From: Oribacterium sp. KHPX15
GTDB taxonomy: Bacteria > Bacillota > Clostridia > Lachnospirales > Lachnospiraceae
Direction of reading: 5' to 3'
Assembly (NCBI RefSeq): GCF_900107835.1
Contig: NZ_FNRG01000002.1
Span: 62,001-126,000, forward strand
Length of the DNA stretch: 64,000 bases
The notes beneath the pieces are model-generated. The model did not search any database and was not told the DNA's origin. It was given only the letters and a program-made list of their open reading frames with translations. Below, piece after piece: positions 28,182-36,764 of the stretch. The first letter of the stretch is position 1. Every line of letters begins with the position of its first letter. The translations under genes were made by a program, and so were the position numbers.

Positions 28182-29050
28182 ATGTAACATTAGCCAAAAC
28201 AGCAGGTTTCTGTTTCGGTGTTCAAAAGGCGGTTGATACTGTCTATGAGATAATCGAAAGAGAAAAAAACAAACCGGAAGATGCCCGAAAGCAGATATAT
28301 ACTTACGGACCCATAGTCCATAACGAAACAGTTGTAAATAAAGTCGCTTCCTACGGAGTTAAAATTCTTGAGACAGAAGACGATCTCAGAGCACTAACTG
28401 ACGGAATAGTAATTATCAGGGCTCATGGAGTACCAAAGTCCGTTTACAATATTCTGGAGGAAAGAGGGATCGAAACCATCGATGCCTCCTGTCCGTTCGT
28501 CAGAAAGATCCAGATGCTGGCGAAAAAATATACTTCCGAAAAAGAAAAAGTATTTGTCATAGGCAATCCGGATCATCCGGAGATAATCGGCATCATAGGC
28601 TGGGGAGAAGGTGATATTTCTACCATTCCTGATATAGAATCTGCCGAAAAGCTTCCGGAAGGAAACTGGCAGAGAGTTGTAGTAGTGGCACAGACAACAT
28701 TCAACACCGACAAATTTCAACAAATTATTGATATTTTGAAAAAAAAGTTTTATGATGTTAATGCTATTAATACGATTTGTAACGCGACTTTCGAGAGACA
28801 GTCTGAAGCAAAGGAACTTGCAAAAAAGTCCGATGCCATGATAGTTATTGGAGGAAGCAGTTCATCTAACACAAAAAAGTTATTCGAGATTTGCAAAAAC
28901 CAGTGTCCGGAAACCCAGTTGATACAGACGGTTCACGATCTTGACTTTAATTACGATGACGCGATTCAAAACGTAGGTATTACAGCTGGGGCAAGCACCC
29001 CGAAAGAAATTATTGAGGAGGTTCAAAATTATGTCAGAAATGAGTTTTGA
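28178..29050 (+). CDS. ispH: 4-hydroxy-3-methylbut-2-enyl diphosphate reductase
   Basis: 290 aa. The last MEP-pathway enzyme; an iron-sulfur protein that yields IPP and DMAPP for isoprenoids. Cluster cysteines are visible in AGFCFGVQKAV (Cys12), DASCPFVRKI (near 28484) and NTICNATFERQ (near 28770). The substrate-binding GITAGASTPKEIIEEV stands at the C-terminus. In many Clostridia this gene is fused in frame to ribosomal S1 domains; here they are two frames that overlap by 20 bp (29031-29050), a split version of that fusion. Confidence 0.95.
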   Translation: MNVTLAKTAGFCFGVQKAVDTVYEIIEREKNKPEDARKQIYTYGPIVHNETVVNKVASYGVKILETEDDLRALTDGIVIIRAHGVPKSVYNILEERGIETIDASCPFVRKIQMLAKKYTSEKEKVFVIGNPDHPEIIGIIGWGEGDISTIPDIESAEKLPEGNWQRVVVVAQTTFNTDKFQQIIDILKKKFYDVNAINTICNATFERQSEAKELAKKSDAMIVIGGSSSSNTKKLFEICKNQCPETQLIQTVHDLDFNYDDAIQNVGITAGASTPKEIIEEVQNYVRNEF

Positions 29051-30170
29051 ACAGATGCTTGACGCATCATTAAAATCTATTCATGCAGGGGAGATTGTTA
29101 CTGGCAAAGTTATCAGTGTTAAGCCTGATGAGATTGCACTCAACATTGGGTACAAGTCAGACGGAATCATGACAAGAAGCGATTACAGCGCAGACAATAC
29201 ATTAGACCTTACCACAGTAGTCAATGTAGGTGACGAGATTGAATGCAAAGTAAAGAAGGTAAATGACGGTGAAGGTCAGGTAGCTCTTTCTCACAGAGAG
29301 GCTATTGCTTCCAAGGCATCAGAGGAGCTTAAAGAAGCTTACGAGAATCAGACAGTTCTTACAGGAAAAGTTGTTCAGGTTGTTAAGGGCGGTCTCAATG
29401 TTGAAGTTAACGGTGCAAGAGTATTTATTCCTGCATCTCTTGTTTCAGATACATTCGAGAGAGATCTCAACAAGTATCAGGGTGAGGATGTTCAGTTCGT
29501 AATCACTGAGTTCAACCCTATGAAGCGCAGAATTATCGGTGACAGAAAGCAGCTTATGACTGCAACAAAGAGAGAGCAGCATGACAAGCTCTTCTCAGAG
29601 TTAAAGGTTGGCGATGTTCGCACAGGTGTAGTTAAAAATCTTACTGATTTCGGTGCATTCATCGATCTCGGCGGAGCTGACGGTCTTCTTCATATCTCAG
29701 AGATGTCTTGGGGAAGAATCGAGAATCCTAAGAAGATCTTCAAGCCGGGTCAGGAAGTTACAGCTCTCGTTAAGGAGATCAACGGTGAGAGAATTGCTCT
29801 TACACGTAAGTTCCCTGATGAGAATCCTTGGAAGGATGCAGAGGTTAAGTTCGCTGTTGGTACAACAGTAAGCGGCAAGGTAGCCCGTATGACTGATTTT
29901 GGTGCATTCATCGAGCTTGAGAAGGGTATCGATGCACTTCTTCATGTATCTCAGATCTCAAAGGATCACGTAAACAAGCCTGCTGATGTTCTTACAGTTG
30001 GACAGGATATCGAGGCTAAGATTGTAGACCTTGATGTTGACAATCGTAAGATCTCTCTTAGCATGAAGGCACTTCTTCCGGATGCTGAGAATACTGACGT
30101 TGCCGATGTAGATATCGATGCAGTCGGAAAAGCAGAAGCAGAGAAAATTGAAGAGACAGACGCTGAGTAA
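29031..30170 (+). CDS. rpsA: 30S ribosomal protein S1 homolog (four S1 domains)
   Basis: About 379 aa. Four S1 RNA-binding beta-barrels follow in order (about residues 15-85, 102-168, 187-257, 272-345). Repeats three and four share VKNLTDFGAFIDLGGADGLLH and RMTDFGAFIELEKGIDALLH (each near 20 residues). It promotes mRNA binding to the ribosome or otherwise handles RNA. The start at 29031 is chosen by GAGGAGG (29015-29021), which lies within ispH; an in-frame ATG further up is not needed. The C-terminus is acidic. A terminator follows. Confidence 0.92.
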   Translation: MSEMSFEQMLDASLKSIHAGEIVTGKVISVKPDEIALNIGYKSDGIMTRSDYSADNTLDLTTVVNVGDEIECKVKKVNDGEGQVALSHREAIASKASEELKEAYENQTVLTGKVVQVVKGGLNVEVNGARVFIPASLVSDTFERDLNKYQGEDVQFVITEFNPMKRRIIGDRKQLMTATKREQHDKLFSELKVGDVRTGVVKNLTDFGAFIDLGGADGLLHISEMSWGRIENPKKIFKPGQEVTALVKEINGERIALTRKFPDENPWKDAEVKFAVGTTVSGKVARMTDFGAFIELEKGIDALLHVSQISKDHVNKPADVLTVGQDIEAKIVDLDVDNRKISLSMKALLPDAENTDVADVDIDAVGKAEAEKIEETDAE

Positions 30171-30191
30171 TTTATATTGATCAGAGTTTTC

Positions 30192-30219
30192 AGAGCCGGA
30201 CTATATGCCCGGCTCTTTT
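30192..30219 (+). terminator. Rho-independent terminator after S1 gene
   Basis: Stem AGAGCCGG (30192-30199) with CCGGCTCT (30209-30216), loop of 9 nt, then TTT. Confidence 0.85.
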
Positions 30220-30320
30220 ATATATCTAAAAAATGCTGTGCATAATATATCGAAAGATTACAGCTGCAGTTATCTCAACAGGCTCTGATCCTATAATTCA
30301 TCTGACTATGGGAGATTACT

Positions 30321-30806
30321 ATGGGAATGGAAATAGAACGTAAATTTTTGATTAAAAAAATGCCCGGGAACCTGGAACAGTATCCGGTACGTCTTCTGGA
30401 ACAGGCTTACCTTAACTTTAGTCCCACCATAAGGATACGACATGACGAAAGTAAAGAAACCGACAAATACGAACTGACATATAAAGGTATCGGGGATTTT
30501 TTCCACGAAGAATATAACCTGCCGTTGGACAAGGCCTCCTATGAAAATCTACTGAAGAAGCATGAAGGATCAGTCATAAGAAAAAAAAGGTATATGATAC
30601 CGGTCGGAAAACACACTGCCGAGCTCGATATATTTGAAGGGGAGCTTTCAGGTTTCAGTCTTGTGGAAGTTGAATTCGAAACTATCGAAGAGGAAAACTC
30701 TTTTATAGCTCCGGAATGGTTCGGCCCCGACGTCACTGCCGGTGGCGAATATACAAATTCCAGGCTGGCAAGAGGCATCCTGCCTTCGCAAAAATCCTTG
30801 ATATAA
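30321..30806 (+). CDS. CYTH-domain protein (triphosphate tunnel metalloenzyme)
   Basis: 161 aa. The N-terminal ExExK motif EIERKFLIKK and alternating charged beta strands (PTIRIRHDESKETDKYELTYKG, split; AELDIFEGELSGFSLVEVEF, near 30617) define the CYTH/TTM fold. Bacterial single-domain members hydrolyse inorganic triphosphate or related compounds; the real substrate is not evident. ATG 30321 follows GGGAGATT. The promoter for tig overlaps its last codons, and it is preceded by a terminator, so it is probably a one-gene unit. Confidence 0.88.
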   Translation: MGMEIERKFLIKKMPGNLEQYPVRLLEQAYLNFSPTIRIRHDESKETDKYELTYKGIGDFFHEEYNLPLDKASYENLLKKHEGSVIRKKRYMIPVGKHTAELDIFEGELSGFSLVEVEFETIEEENSFIAPEWFGPDVTAGGEYTNSRLARGILPSQKSLI

Positions 30807-30826
30807 GCTAAAGTACGTGTTATACT
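30798..30826 (+). promoter_or_regulatory. Promoter of tig
   Basis: -35 TTGATA (30798-30803), 17-bp spacer, -10 TATACT (30821-30826). The -35 lies within the CYTH gene's last codons. The ~90-nt leader contains a small CGTGC/GCACG hairpin (30838-30851). Confidence 0.7.
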
Positions 30827-30925
30827 CTTGACTCGGACGTGCTTACGCACGGGAGAAGTATGCGCATTTCCCCTGTGGGTTGCATATAAAATATTTAGAA
30901 ACGATAAGTTTTGGAGGTACTCTTA

Positions 30926-32257
30926 ATGAGCGTTAAAGTTGAAAATCTTGAAAACAATATGGCCAAGCTGACCGTAGAGGTAGACAATGCCGAGTTTTTA
31001 AAGGCCATTGATGTTGCATATAACAAAAACAAGGGACGTTTCAACATCCCCGGTTTCAGAAAAGGCCGTGTTCCTAAGGATATGATCGAGAAGACCTACG
31101 GACCACAGGTATTTTTCGAGGATGCACTTAACGAGATTCTTGATAAGACATATCCTGATGCCGCTAAGGAGTCAGGTCTTGAGATCGTATCAAGACCTGA
31201 AATCGGTGTTGATCAGATCGGCATGGACAAGAATCTTATCTATACAGCTACAGTAGCAGTTAAGCCTGAAGTAACTCTTGGCGAGTACAAAGGTGTAACT
31301 GTTGAGAAGGCTGATACAACCGTATCTGCTAAGGAAGTTAACGATAAGCTTAAGCAGGAGCTTGAGAAGAACGCACGTGTTATCGACGTAGAGCGTGCAA
31401 TCAAGAAGGATGATATCGCAACCATCGATTTCGTTGGAACTGTTGACGGCAAGGAGTTCGAAGGCGGCAAGGGAGAGGATTATCCTCTTACAATCGGATC
31501 AGGAACATTTATTCCGGGATTTGAGGATCAGCTCATCGGACACACAGCAGGTGAGACTGTTGATGTAAATGTTACTTTCCCTGAAGAGTATGGCGCAAAG
31601 GATCTTGCAGGAAAGGCAGCCCTTTTCAAGACAACCATCAAGGCTGTTAAGGAGAAGCAGATTCCTGAGGCAGATGATGAATTTGCATCAGAGGTTTCCG
31701 AGTTCGATACTCTTGAAGAGTACAAGAAGGACCTCAAGAAGAGCCTTAAGGATTTGAAGGAAAAGTCAGCTACAACAGCTAATGAGAACAGCGTTATCGC
31801 AAAGGTTGTAGAGAATGCTTCTGTAGATATTCCTAAGGCAATGATCGATTCCCAGCTTGATAACATGGTTTATGATTACCAGATGAGACTTCAGCAGCAG
31901 GGCATCCCTATGGATCAGTACTTAAAGATCACAGGTCAGACTGTTCAGCAGCTCAGAGAGCAGATGCTTCCAAGCGCAGAAAGAAACATCAAGACATCTC
32001 TTGTTATTGAAGCAGTTATGAAGGCTGAAAACATTACTGTATCTGATGAGCGCATTGATGAAGAGTTCAAGAAGCTTGCCGAGTCATACAAGATGAAGTA
32101 TGAAGATCTCATGAAGAATGTTACAGACTCCCAGAAGGAGAGCATGAGAAAGGATCTTTCATTCCAGGAGACAGTTGACTTCCTCGTTTCTGAGGCAAAT
32201 CTTGTTAAGGCTGAGAAGAAGTCAAAGAAGTCTGAGAATGATGAGTCAGCAGAGTAA
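30926..32257 (+). CDS. tig: Trigger factor chaperone
   Basis: About 443 aa. A ribosome-bound chaperone with three parts. The N-terminal ribosome-docking domain carries GFRKGRVPKDMI (near 31045). The FKBP-like prolyl isomerase domain runs about 31425-31650 (IATIDFVGTVDGKEF, GSGTFIPGFEDQLIG). The helical C-terminal chaperone arms end in a Lys/Glu-rich tail. ATG 30926 follows TTGGAGGTAC; the TTG at 30911 is part of that ribosome site. It precedes clpP and clpX as in many Firmicutes, but a strong terminator separates them. Confidence 0.96.
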   Translation: MSVKVENLENNMAKLTVEVDNAEFLKAIDVAYNKNKGRFNIPGFRKGRVPKDMIEKTYGPQVFFEDALNEILDKTYPDAAKESGLEIVSRPEIGVDQIGMDKNLIYTATVAVKPEVTLGEYKGVTVEKADTTVSAKEVNDKLKQELEKNARVIDVERAIKKDDIATIDFVGTVDGKEFEGGKGEDYPLTIGSGTFIPGFEDQLIGHTAGETVDVNVTFPEEYGAKDLAGKAALFKTTIKAVKEKQIPEADDEFASEVSEFDTLEEYKKDLKKSLKDLKEKSATTANENSVIAKVVENASVDIPKAMIDSQLDNMVYDYQMRLQQQGIPMDQYLKITGQTVQQLREQMLPSAERNIKTSLVIEAVMKAENITVSDERIDEEFKKLAESYKMKYEDLMKNVTDSQKESMRKDLSFQETVDFLVSEANLVKAEKKSKKSENDESAE

Positions 32258-32308
32258 TTAAATTAACCGGATCCGGAATTATCAGACTATCATATATTTT
32301 AAACCGGC

Positions 32309-32344
32309 AAAAAGGCGATGCATATTTGTCTGCATCGCCTTTTT
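32309..32344 (+). terminator. Rho-independent terminator after tig
   Basis: A 14-bp perfect stem AAAAAGGCGATGCA (32309-32322) with TGCATCGCCTTTTT (32331-32344). The A/T ends make it potentially bidirectional. Confidence 0.95.
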
Positions 32345-32369
32345 GTTAATAATAAGGATTGTGACCAAT

Positions 32370-32415
32370 AGTGAAGTGACACTTCATTGTTTTCGATTTT
32401 AGACAATAGTAGAAT
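32370..32415 (+). promoter_or_regulatory. clpP promoter with overlapping palindrome (candidate operator)
   Basis: -35 TTGTTT (32387-32392), 17-bp spacer, -10 TAGAAT (32410-32415). A 19-bp imperfect palindrome, AGTGAAGTG-A-CACTTCATT (32370-32388, 8 of 9 pairs), touches the -35 box, a position suited to repressor binding. It does not match the CtsR heptad or CIRCE consensus as I know them. Confidence 0.6.
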
Positions 32416-32438
32416 AATCTTATAATGGAGGGCAAAAT

Positions 32439-33059
32439 ATGAATTTCAGTGATATTACAACAATTCCTTATGTCATACAGTCAACCTCAAGAGGCGAACG
32501 TTCTTATGACATTTTTTCACGACTTCTTAATGAACGAATTGTTTTTTTAGGAGACGAAGTAAATCATGACACCGCATCTCTGGTAGTTGCGCAGCTTTTA
32601 TTCCTTGAGTCCGAGGACCCGGACAAAGATATCAGCCTTTATATCAACAGCCCCGGTGGTGTTATAACAGACGGTATGGCTATTTATGATACCATGCAGT
32701 ATATCAAGTGTGATGTTTCCACAATTTGCGTTGGTATGGCAGCTTCCATGGGAGCATTTCTCCTTGCAGGCGGAACAAAGGGAAAACGAATGATCCTTCC
32801 CAATGCTGAGGTTATGATCCATCAGCCATCCGGAGGAGCTCAGGGACAGGCCACAGAAATCCAGATTACAGCAGAATGGATACTCCGTACAAAGAAGCAT
32901 ATGGCTGAGATCCTGGCAGCAAACTGCGGACAACCTTTTGAAAAAGTCATGGCTGATACAGAACGAGATCACTGGATGACAGCAGAGCAGGCTCTCGAGT
33001 ACGGCATCGTTGATCATATTTTCAAATCACGTGATCAGGGTCTTGCAAGCAAGAAATAA
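32439..33059 (+). CDS. clpP: ATP-dependent Clp protease proteolytic subunit
   Basis: 206 aa. A serine protease that forms a 14-mer chamber with ClpX or ClpC. The nucleophile is Ser103 in [12 protein letters not shown] and the catalytic His128 is in [12 protein letters not shown]; the NSPGG substrate strand lies near 32646. The N-terminal [20 protein letters not shown] is the canonical start of the mature enzyme. GGAGGG (32427-32432) precedes ATG 32439. clpX follows after 73 bp. ClpC, its other likely partner, is at 56366. Confidence 0.97.
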   Translation: MNFSDITTIPYVIQSTSRGERSYDIFSRLLNERIVFLGDEVNHDTASLVVAQLLFLESEDPDKDISLYINSPGGVITDGMAIYDTMQYIKCDVSTICVGMAASMGAFLLAGGTKGKRMILPNAEVMIHQPSGGAQGQATEIQITAEWILRTKKHMAEILAANCGQPFEKVMADTERDHWMTAEQALEYGIVDHIFKSRDQGLASKK

Positions 33060-33132
33060 TAATAACAGTATTTATACCGGTTCTCCACAAGAGAAGCCCG
33101 GGAACCGGCAGTTTTTATAATGAGGTATATAT

Positions 33133-34431
33133 ATGGCAATGAAACCCGAAGACAAGATCCGCTGTTCATTTTGCGGAAAGTCTGCCAAGCAGGTGCATAA
33201 ACTTATTGCAGGTCTCAATAATACATATATCTGTGATGAGTGTGTGGATTTATGCCAGGAAATTCTGGATGAAGAAACCGGATCCGATGATTCTTCCGCA
33301 GATACATCTGACATCAGGCTTTTAAAGCCCAAGGAGATCAAGGATTTCCTGGATGAATTTGTAATAGGCCAGGATGATGCAAAAAAGGTTCTTTCCGTCG
33401 CAGTTTATAATCACTATAAGAGAATCACATCGAAGATTAAGGATATAGATGTACAAAAGTCAAATATTCTTATGATCGGACCAACCGGTACAGGAAAAAC
33501 CTATCTTGCACAAACCCTTGCCAAAATCCTTGGCGTACCTTTTGCCATTGCCGATGCAACAGCATTGACAGAAGCCGGCTATGTAGGAGAGGACGTTGAG
33601 AATATTCTGCTTAAGCTCATACAGGCAGCAGACTATGATATAAAGCGTGCAGAAATAGGTATCATCTACATCGATGAGATCGATAAGATCACAAAGAAAT
33701 CGGAGAATGTTTCCATTACCCGTGATGTTTCCGGTGAAGGTGTCCAGCAGGCTCTCTTGAAGATTCTTGAAGGCACTGTGGCTTCTGTACCCCCTCAGGG
33801 AGGCAGAAAGCATCCTCAGCAGGAGCTTATACAGATAGACACCACCAATATTCTTTTCATCTGCGGAGGTGCATTTGACGGTCTTGAGCATATTATTGAA
33901 AAGCGTATCGCATCAGGTTCCATAGGATTTGGTGCTGAGATAGTTGAAAAGAATAAGGAAAACTACGATGACGTTCTCAAAGAAGTTCAGCCTGAGGATC
34001 TTGTCAAGTTTGGTCTCATACCCGAGTTCATAGGAAGAGTACCTGTAGATGTCACATTACAGTCTCACGATGTCGACACCCTTAAGCAGATACTTACTAC
34101 TCCTAAGAATGCTCTTATAAAGCAGTATAAGAAATTATTTGAGATCGACGGTGTTAACCTTGAGTTCACAGAAGATGCAGTATCCGCCATCGCGCAGAAA
34201 GCTGTTGCAAGAAAAACCGGTGCCAGAGGTCTGCGCTCCATCATGGAAGATATGATGACAGACATCATGTATGAGATACCTTCCGAGCCGGATATTTCAA
34301 CAGTGGAGATAACTGAGGATGTTGTCACAAATAACGGTGATCCTGTAATAACTCATAAGGATGAGGAGCAGTCAAAGACATCACGTAAAGACTCTTCATT
34401 CTTCAATAAAGGTGAGAATCAGTCAGCATAA
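33133..34431 (+). CDS. clpX: ATP-dependent Clp protease ATPase subunit ClpX
   Basis: 432 aa. A hexameric AAA+ unfoldase that feeds ClpP. The N-terminal zinc-binding domain has Cys11, Cys14, Cys34 and Cys37. Walker [13 protein letters not shown] lies near 33478, Walker [11 protein letters not shown] near 33662, and the IGF-type ClpP docking loop GSIGFGAEI near 33915. The C-terminal ~30 residues are Ser/Lys-rich and go beyond the fold. It is co-oriented and close to clpP, so one operon is probable; engB follows 31 bp later. Confidence 0.96.
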   Translation: MAMKPEDKIRCSFCGKSAKQVHKLIAGLNNTYICDECVDLCQEILDEETGSDDSSADTSDIRLLKPKEIKDFLDEFVIGQDDAKKVLSVAVYNHYKRITSKIKDIDVQKSNILMIGPTGTGKTYLAQTLAKILGVPFAIADATALTEAGYVGEDVENILLKLIQAADYDIKRAEIGIIYIDEIDKITKKSENVSITRDVSGEGVQQALLKILEGTVASVPPQGGRKHPQQELIQIDTTNILFICGGAFDGLEHIIEKRIASGSIGFGAEIVEKNKENYDDVLKEVQPEDLVKFGLIPEFIGRVPVDVTLQSHDVDTLKQILTTPKNALIKQYKKLFEIDGVNLEFTEDAVSAIAQKAVARKTGARGLRSIMEDMMTDIMYEIPSEPDISTVEITEDVVTNNGDPVITHKDEEQSKTSRKDSSFFNKGENQSA

Positions 34432-34462
34432 CTCTGACTGTCGAACCATAAAGGAGAAATCA

Positions 34463-35068
34463 TTGAAAATCTTATCAGTCAATCTCGATCAGGTATTAGG
34501 TGTCAAATCAGAGCTTCCCTCAACAGGGAAGCCTGAATTTGTTATGGCAGGAAGGTCAAATGTAGGAAAGTCTTCCTTCATTAATGCTTTCATCAACCGA
34601 AGAAATTACGCCAGAACAAGTTCGACCCCGGGTAAAACTCGAACCATAAACTTTTACAATATAAACGATCAATTTTACCTTGTTGACCTCCCTGGCTACG
34701 GTTATGCTGCAACAGGAGCCGTAGAGCAGGAAAAATGGGGACGTATGATAAACAAATATCTGGAGACCTCGGAAGATATCGAAGAAGTCATTCAGTTTGT
34801 AGACATTCGTCACGATCCGTCAAAACAGGACATGCAGATGTTTGACTTTGTAAAACAGTCCACAGGATTCGAACCTATTGTTATACTGACTAAAGTTGAT
34901 AAAATAAAAAGATCTCAGGTCAAGAAGCAGGTTGCAGATATAAGAAAATGCCTTAATGCAACAGAAAACTGCGTCATGATCCCTTTCTCTGCTGAAACAA
35001 AACAGGGACTTCAGGAAATCTATAAAATAATCGATGACATAATCGATTCCCCGGACAAACCGGAATAA
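34463..35068 (+). CDS. engB: Ribosome biogenesis GTP-binding protein EngB/YsxC
   Basis: About 201 aa. A small GTPase for 50S assembly. G1 GRSNVGKSSFINA lies near 34549, G2 TPGKTRTINF near 34625, G3 DLPGYGYA near 34684 and G4 TKVDKI near 34890. The start is TTG 34463 after AAGGAGAA (34451-34458); a longer reading frame overlaps clpX and adds nothing conserved. In Bacillus engB also follows clpX and lon; no lon gene stands here. Confidence 0.94.
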   Translation: MKILSVNLDQVLGVKSELPSTGKPEFVMAGRSNVGKSSFINAFINRRNYARTSSTPGKTRTINFYNINDQFYLVDLPGYGYAATGAVEQEKWGRMINKYLETSEDIEEVIQFVDIRHDPSKQDMQMFDFVKQSTGFEPIVILTKVDKIKRSQVKKQVADIRKCLNATENCVMIPFSAETKQGLQEIYKIIDDIIDSPDKPE

Positions 35069-35098
35069 CATATCAATCAGATATTTTTCAAAAATCGC

Positions 35099-35127
35099 TT
35101 GACAGTTATTATAAGAAATGTTAGACT
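35099..35127 (+). promoter_or_regulatory. Promoter of the infC-rpmI-rplT operon
   Basis: Consensus -35 TTGACA (35099-35104), 17-bp spacer, -10 TAGACT (35122-35127). Transcription starts near 35134, giving a ~165-nt leader. Confidence 0.88.
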
Positions 35128-35133
35128 TCACTA

Positions 35134-35265
35134 GTCTATCAAGACACAGGAAAGTAGGTATCCACCTCACCTCGGCAGTACGATACTGACCCGGGTTCAT
35201 ATTTGATTATTACTTCGTGTATTTTCATTATGGTGGATTTGGCTTACAATCCACCATATTTTTTT
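35134..35265 (+). promoter_or_regulatory. L20-type attenuator leader of infC operon
   Basis: The leader ends in an intrinsic terminator: ATGGTGGATT (35230-35239) with AATCCACCAT (35248-35257), then ATTTTTTT. Upstream ATCCACC (35160-35166) can pair exactly with GGTGGAT of the terminator's first arm (35232-35238), a ready antiterminator. Excess ribosomal L20 controls infC operons this way in Bacillus. Assignment to that leader family rests on position, structure and resemblance, not a covariance search. Confidence 0.75.
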
Positions 35266-35297
35266 GTTTTTACAGCTTGTATCACGGAGAGGAGTTT

Positions 35298-35819
35298 ATG
35301 GCTATTAAGAAAAACGCAGACATTGAAATCAACGAACAGATTAGAGACAAGGAAGTAAGAGTCATTGGTGCAAACGGAGACCAGTTAGGTGTCATGTCAT
35401 CCAAGGAAGCTTACATGATGGCGAAAGACGCTGATCTTGATCTTATCAAGATAGCAGCCAATGCGACGCCGCCTGTTGTCAAGATTGCCGATTTCGGTAA
35501 GTATCGCTATGAGATGATGCGTAAGGAAAAAGAGGCCAAGAAAAACCAGCATGTAACCGAGATCAAAGAGATTCGTATGACACCAAACATCGATACCAAC
35601 GATCTCAATACAAAGTTGTCGGCTGCCAGAAAATTCCTTGAAAAGGGCAACAAAGTCAAGGTTGCTCTCAGATTCAGAGGACGTGAGATGTCCCGTATGA
35701 ATCAGTCCAAGTACATCCTCGACGAGTTTGCAGAAAAATTAAAGGATATTGCAATCCTTGATAAACCTGCAAAAATCGAAGGCAGAAATATGGCGATTGT
35801 TATAAGTCCTAAAAAGTAA
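35298..35819 (+). CDS. infC: Translation initiation factor IF-3
   Basis: About 173 aa. It keeps ribosomal subunits apart and proofreads initiation. The N-domain begins [19 protein letters not shown] and the linker [19 protein letters not shown] is followed by the C-domain with [11 protein letters not shown]. The start is ATG 35298 after GGAGAGGAG; this is not the AUU start known from enterics. A longer frame from 35217 would begin inside the leader terminator. rpmI follows after 17 bp. Confidence 0.96.
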   Translation: MAIKKNADIEINEQIRDKEVRVIGANGDQLGVMSSKEAYMMAKDADLDLIKIAANATPPVVKIADFGKYRYEMMRKEKEAKKNQHVTEIKEIRMTPNIDTNDLNTKLSAARKFLEKGNKVKVALRFRGREMSRMNQSKYILDEFAEKLKDIAILDKPAKIEGRNMAIVISPKK

Positions 35820-35836
35820 ATTCACAGGAGGCTAAT

Positions 35837-36040
35837 ATGGCACAGTTAAAGCTTAAGACAAAGAAAGCAGCTGCTAAGCGCTTTAAGGTTACCGGAACTG
35901 GTAAGCTCGTAAGAAACAAGGCTTATAAGAGACACATCCTTACAAAGAAGACAACTAAGCGTAAGAGAGGTCTTCGCAAGGATATCGTTGTTGATGCAAC
36001 AAACGTAAAGACAATGAAGAAGATTCTTCCATATCTTTAA
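35837..36040 (+). CDS. rpmI: 50S ribosomal protein L35
   Basis: 67 aa, highly basic. The family pattern [19 protein letters not shown] followed by [16 protein letters not shown] is complete. It is the second gene of the attenuated operon. AGGAGG precedes ATG 35837. Confidence 0.97.
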   Translation: MAQLKLKTKKAAAKRFKVTGTGKLVRNKAYKRHILTKKTTKRKRGLRKDIVVDATNVKTMKKILPYL

Positions 36041-36070
36041 TTTTTGTAGTCTTTAGAGGAGGAAATTAAA

Positions 36071-36427
36071 ATGAGAATTAAGGGCGGATTAAACGCTAAG
36101 AAGAAGCATAATAGAGTACTCAAGCTTGCTAAGGGCTACAGAGGATCTCGTTCAAAGCACTATAGAGTAGCTAAGCAGAGCGTAATGAGAGCTCTCACAG
36201 AGTCATACAGAGGACGTAAGGAGAGAAAGAGACAGTTCAGACAGCTTTGGATCGCACGTATCAATGCTGCAGCAAGACTTAATGGTCTTTCATACAGCAA
36301 GTTCATGTTCGGTCTTAAGTCAGCTGGTGTTGACATGAACCGTAAGATGCTTTCAGAGGTAGCTATCGCTGATCCTGAGGGATTTGCAAAGCTTGCCGAG
36401 ACAGCTAAGGCTCAGATCAACAAGTAA
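36071..36427 (+). CDS. rplT: 50S ribosomal protein L20
   Basis: 118 aa. The basic N-terminal helix contains [20 protein letters not shown] and the core [19 protein letters not shown]-like segment follows (here [19 protein letters not shown]). L20 is both an early assembly protein and the expected autoregulator of this operon through the leader at 35134-35265. GAGGAGG precedes ATG 36071; a terminator follows. Confidence 0.97.
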   Translation: MRIKGGLNAKKKHNRVLKLAKGYRGSRSKHYRVAKQSVMRALTESYRGRKERKRQFRQLWIARINAAARLNGLSYSKFMFGLKSAGVDMNRKMLSEVAIADPEGFAKLAETAKAQINK

Positions 36428-36451
36428 TCTGATTACTTAAATCGATGACTA

Positions 36452-36482
36452 TACCCGGTGTATACACACCGGGTATTTTTTT
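36452..36482 (+). terminator. Rho-independent terminator after rplT
   Basis: A 10-bp stem TACCCGGTGT (36452-36461) with ACACCGGGTA (36466-36475) and tetraloop, then TTTTTTT. Confidence 0.95.
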
Positions 36483-36591
36483 GAGAAGGTAATAAGATTC
36501 CGTACGATTATCTCTCATTTATATCTGCAGCTTTACTTTAGATCTGCATTTCACCCAGTCTTCAGCCCTTAACCCATGGCTTATTTTGGTG

Positions 36592-36620
36592 TTGACGGGG
36601 CAATTCTAATATGCTAATAT
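36592..36620 (+). promoter_or_regulatory. Promoter of tRNA-Leu
   Basis: -35 TTGACG (36592-36597), 17-bp spacer, -10 TAATAT (36615-36620), placed 10 bp before the tRNA. Confidence 0.8.
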
Positions 36621-36630
36621 CTAATGGTTC

Positions 36631-36713
36631 GCGGAGGTGGCGGAATGGCAGACGCGCACGGTTCAGGTCCGTGTGAGGTAACACTCATGAGGGTTCAAGT
36701 CCCTTTCTCCGCA
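36631..36713 (+). tRNA. tRNA-Leu (anticodon CAG)
   Basis: 83 nt with a long variable arm, as expected for class II Leu tRNA. The acceptor GCGGAGG (36631-36637) pairs with TCTCCGC (36706-36712), discriminator A713. The anticodon stem CACGG/CCGTG encloses TTCAGGT, anticodon CAG at 36664-36666. The T-arm contains GGTTCAAGTCC. The 3' CCA is not encoded. Confidence 0.95.
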
Positions 36714-36718
36714 GTTAG

Positions 36719-36756
36719 AAAAAGATGCAGGAGCTTAAAGCTCATGCATCTTTTTT
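36719..36756. terminator. Bidirectional terminator between tRNA-Leu and the minus-strand gene
   Basis: AAAAAGATGCA (36719-36729) pairs with TGCATCTTTTT (36745-36755) and an inner GAGCT/AGCTC stem. T-runs lie on both strands, so it can serve the tRNA and the convergent gene ending at 36765. Confidence 0.9.
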
Positions 36757-36764
36757 GTATCTTT

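Noticed and set aside
32370-32388. CtsR operator at clpP
   Set aside because: The element is an inverted repeat, not the direct heptad repeat expected for CtsR.
32421-32426. TATAAT at 32421 as the clpP -10 box
   Set aside because: It abuts the GGAGGG ribosome site, so transcripts would start beyond it; the TAGAAT at 32410 is better placed.
35217-35297. Longer IF-3 start at 35217
   Set aside because: It begins before and runs through the leader terminator; ATG 35298 has the ribosome site.
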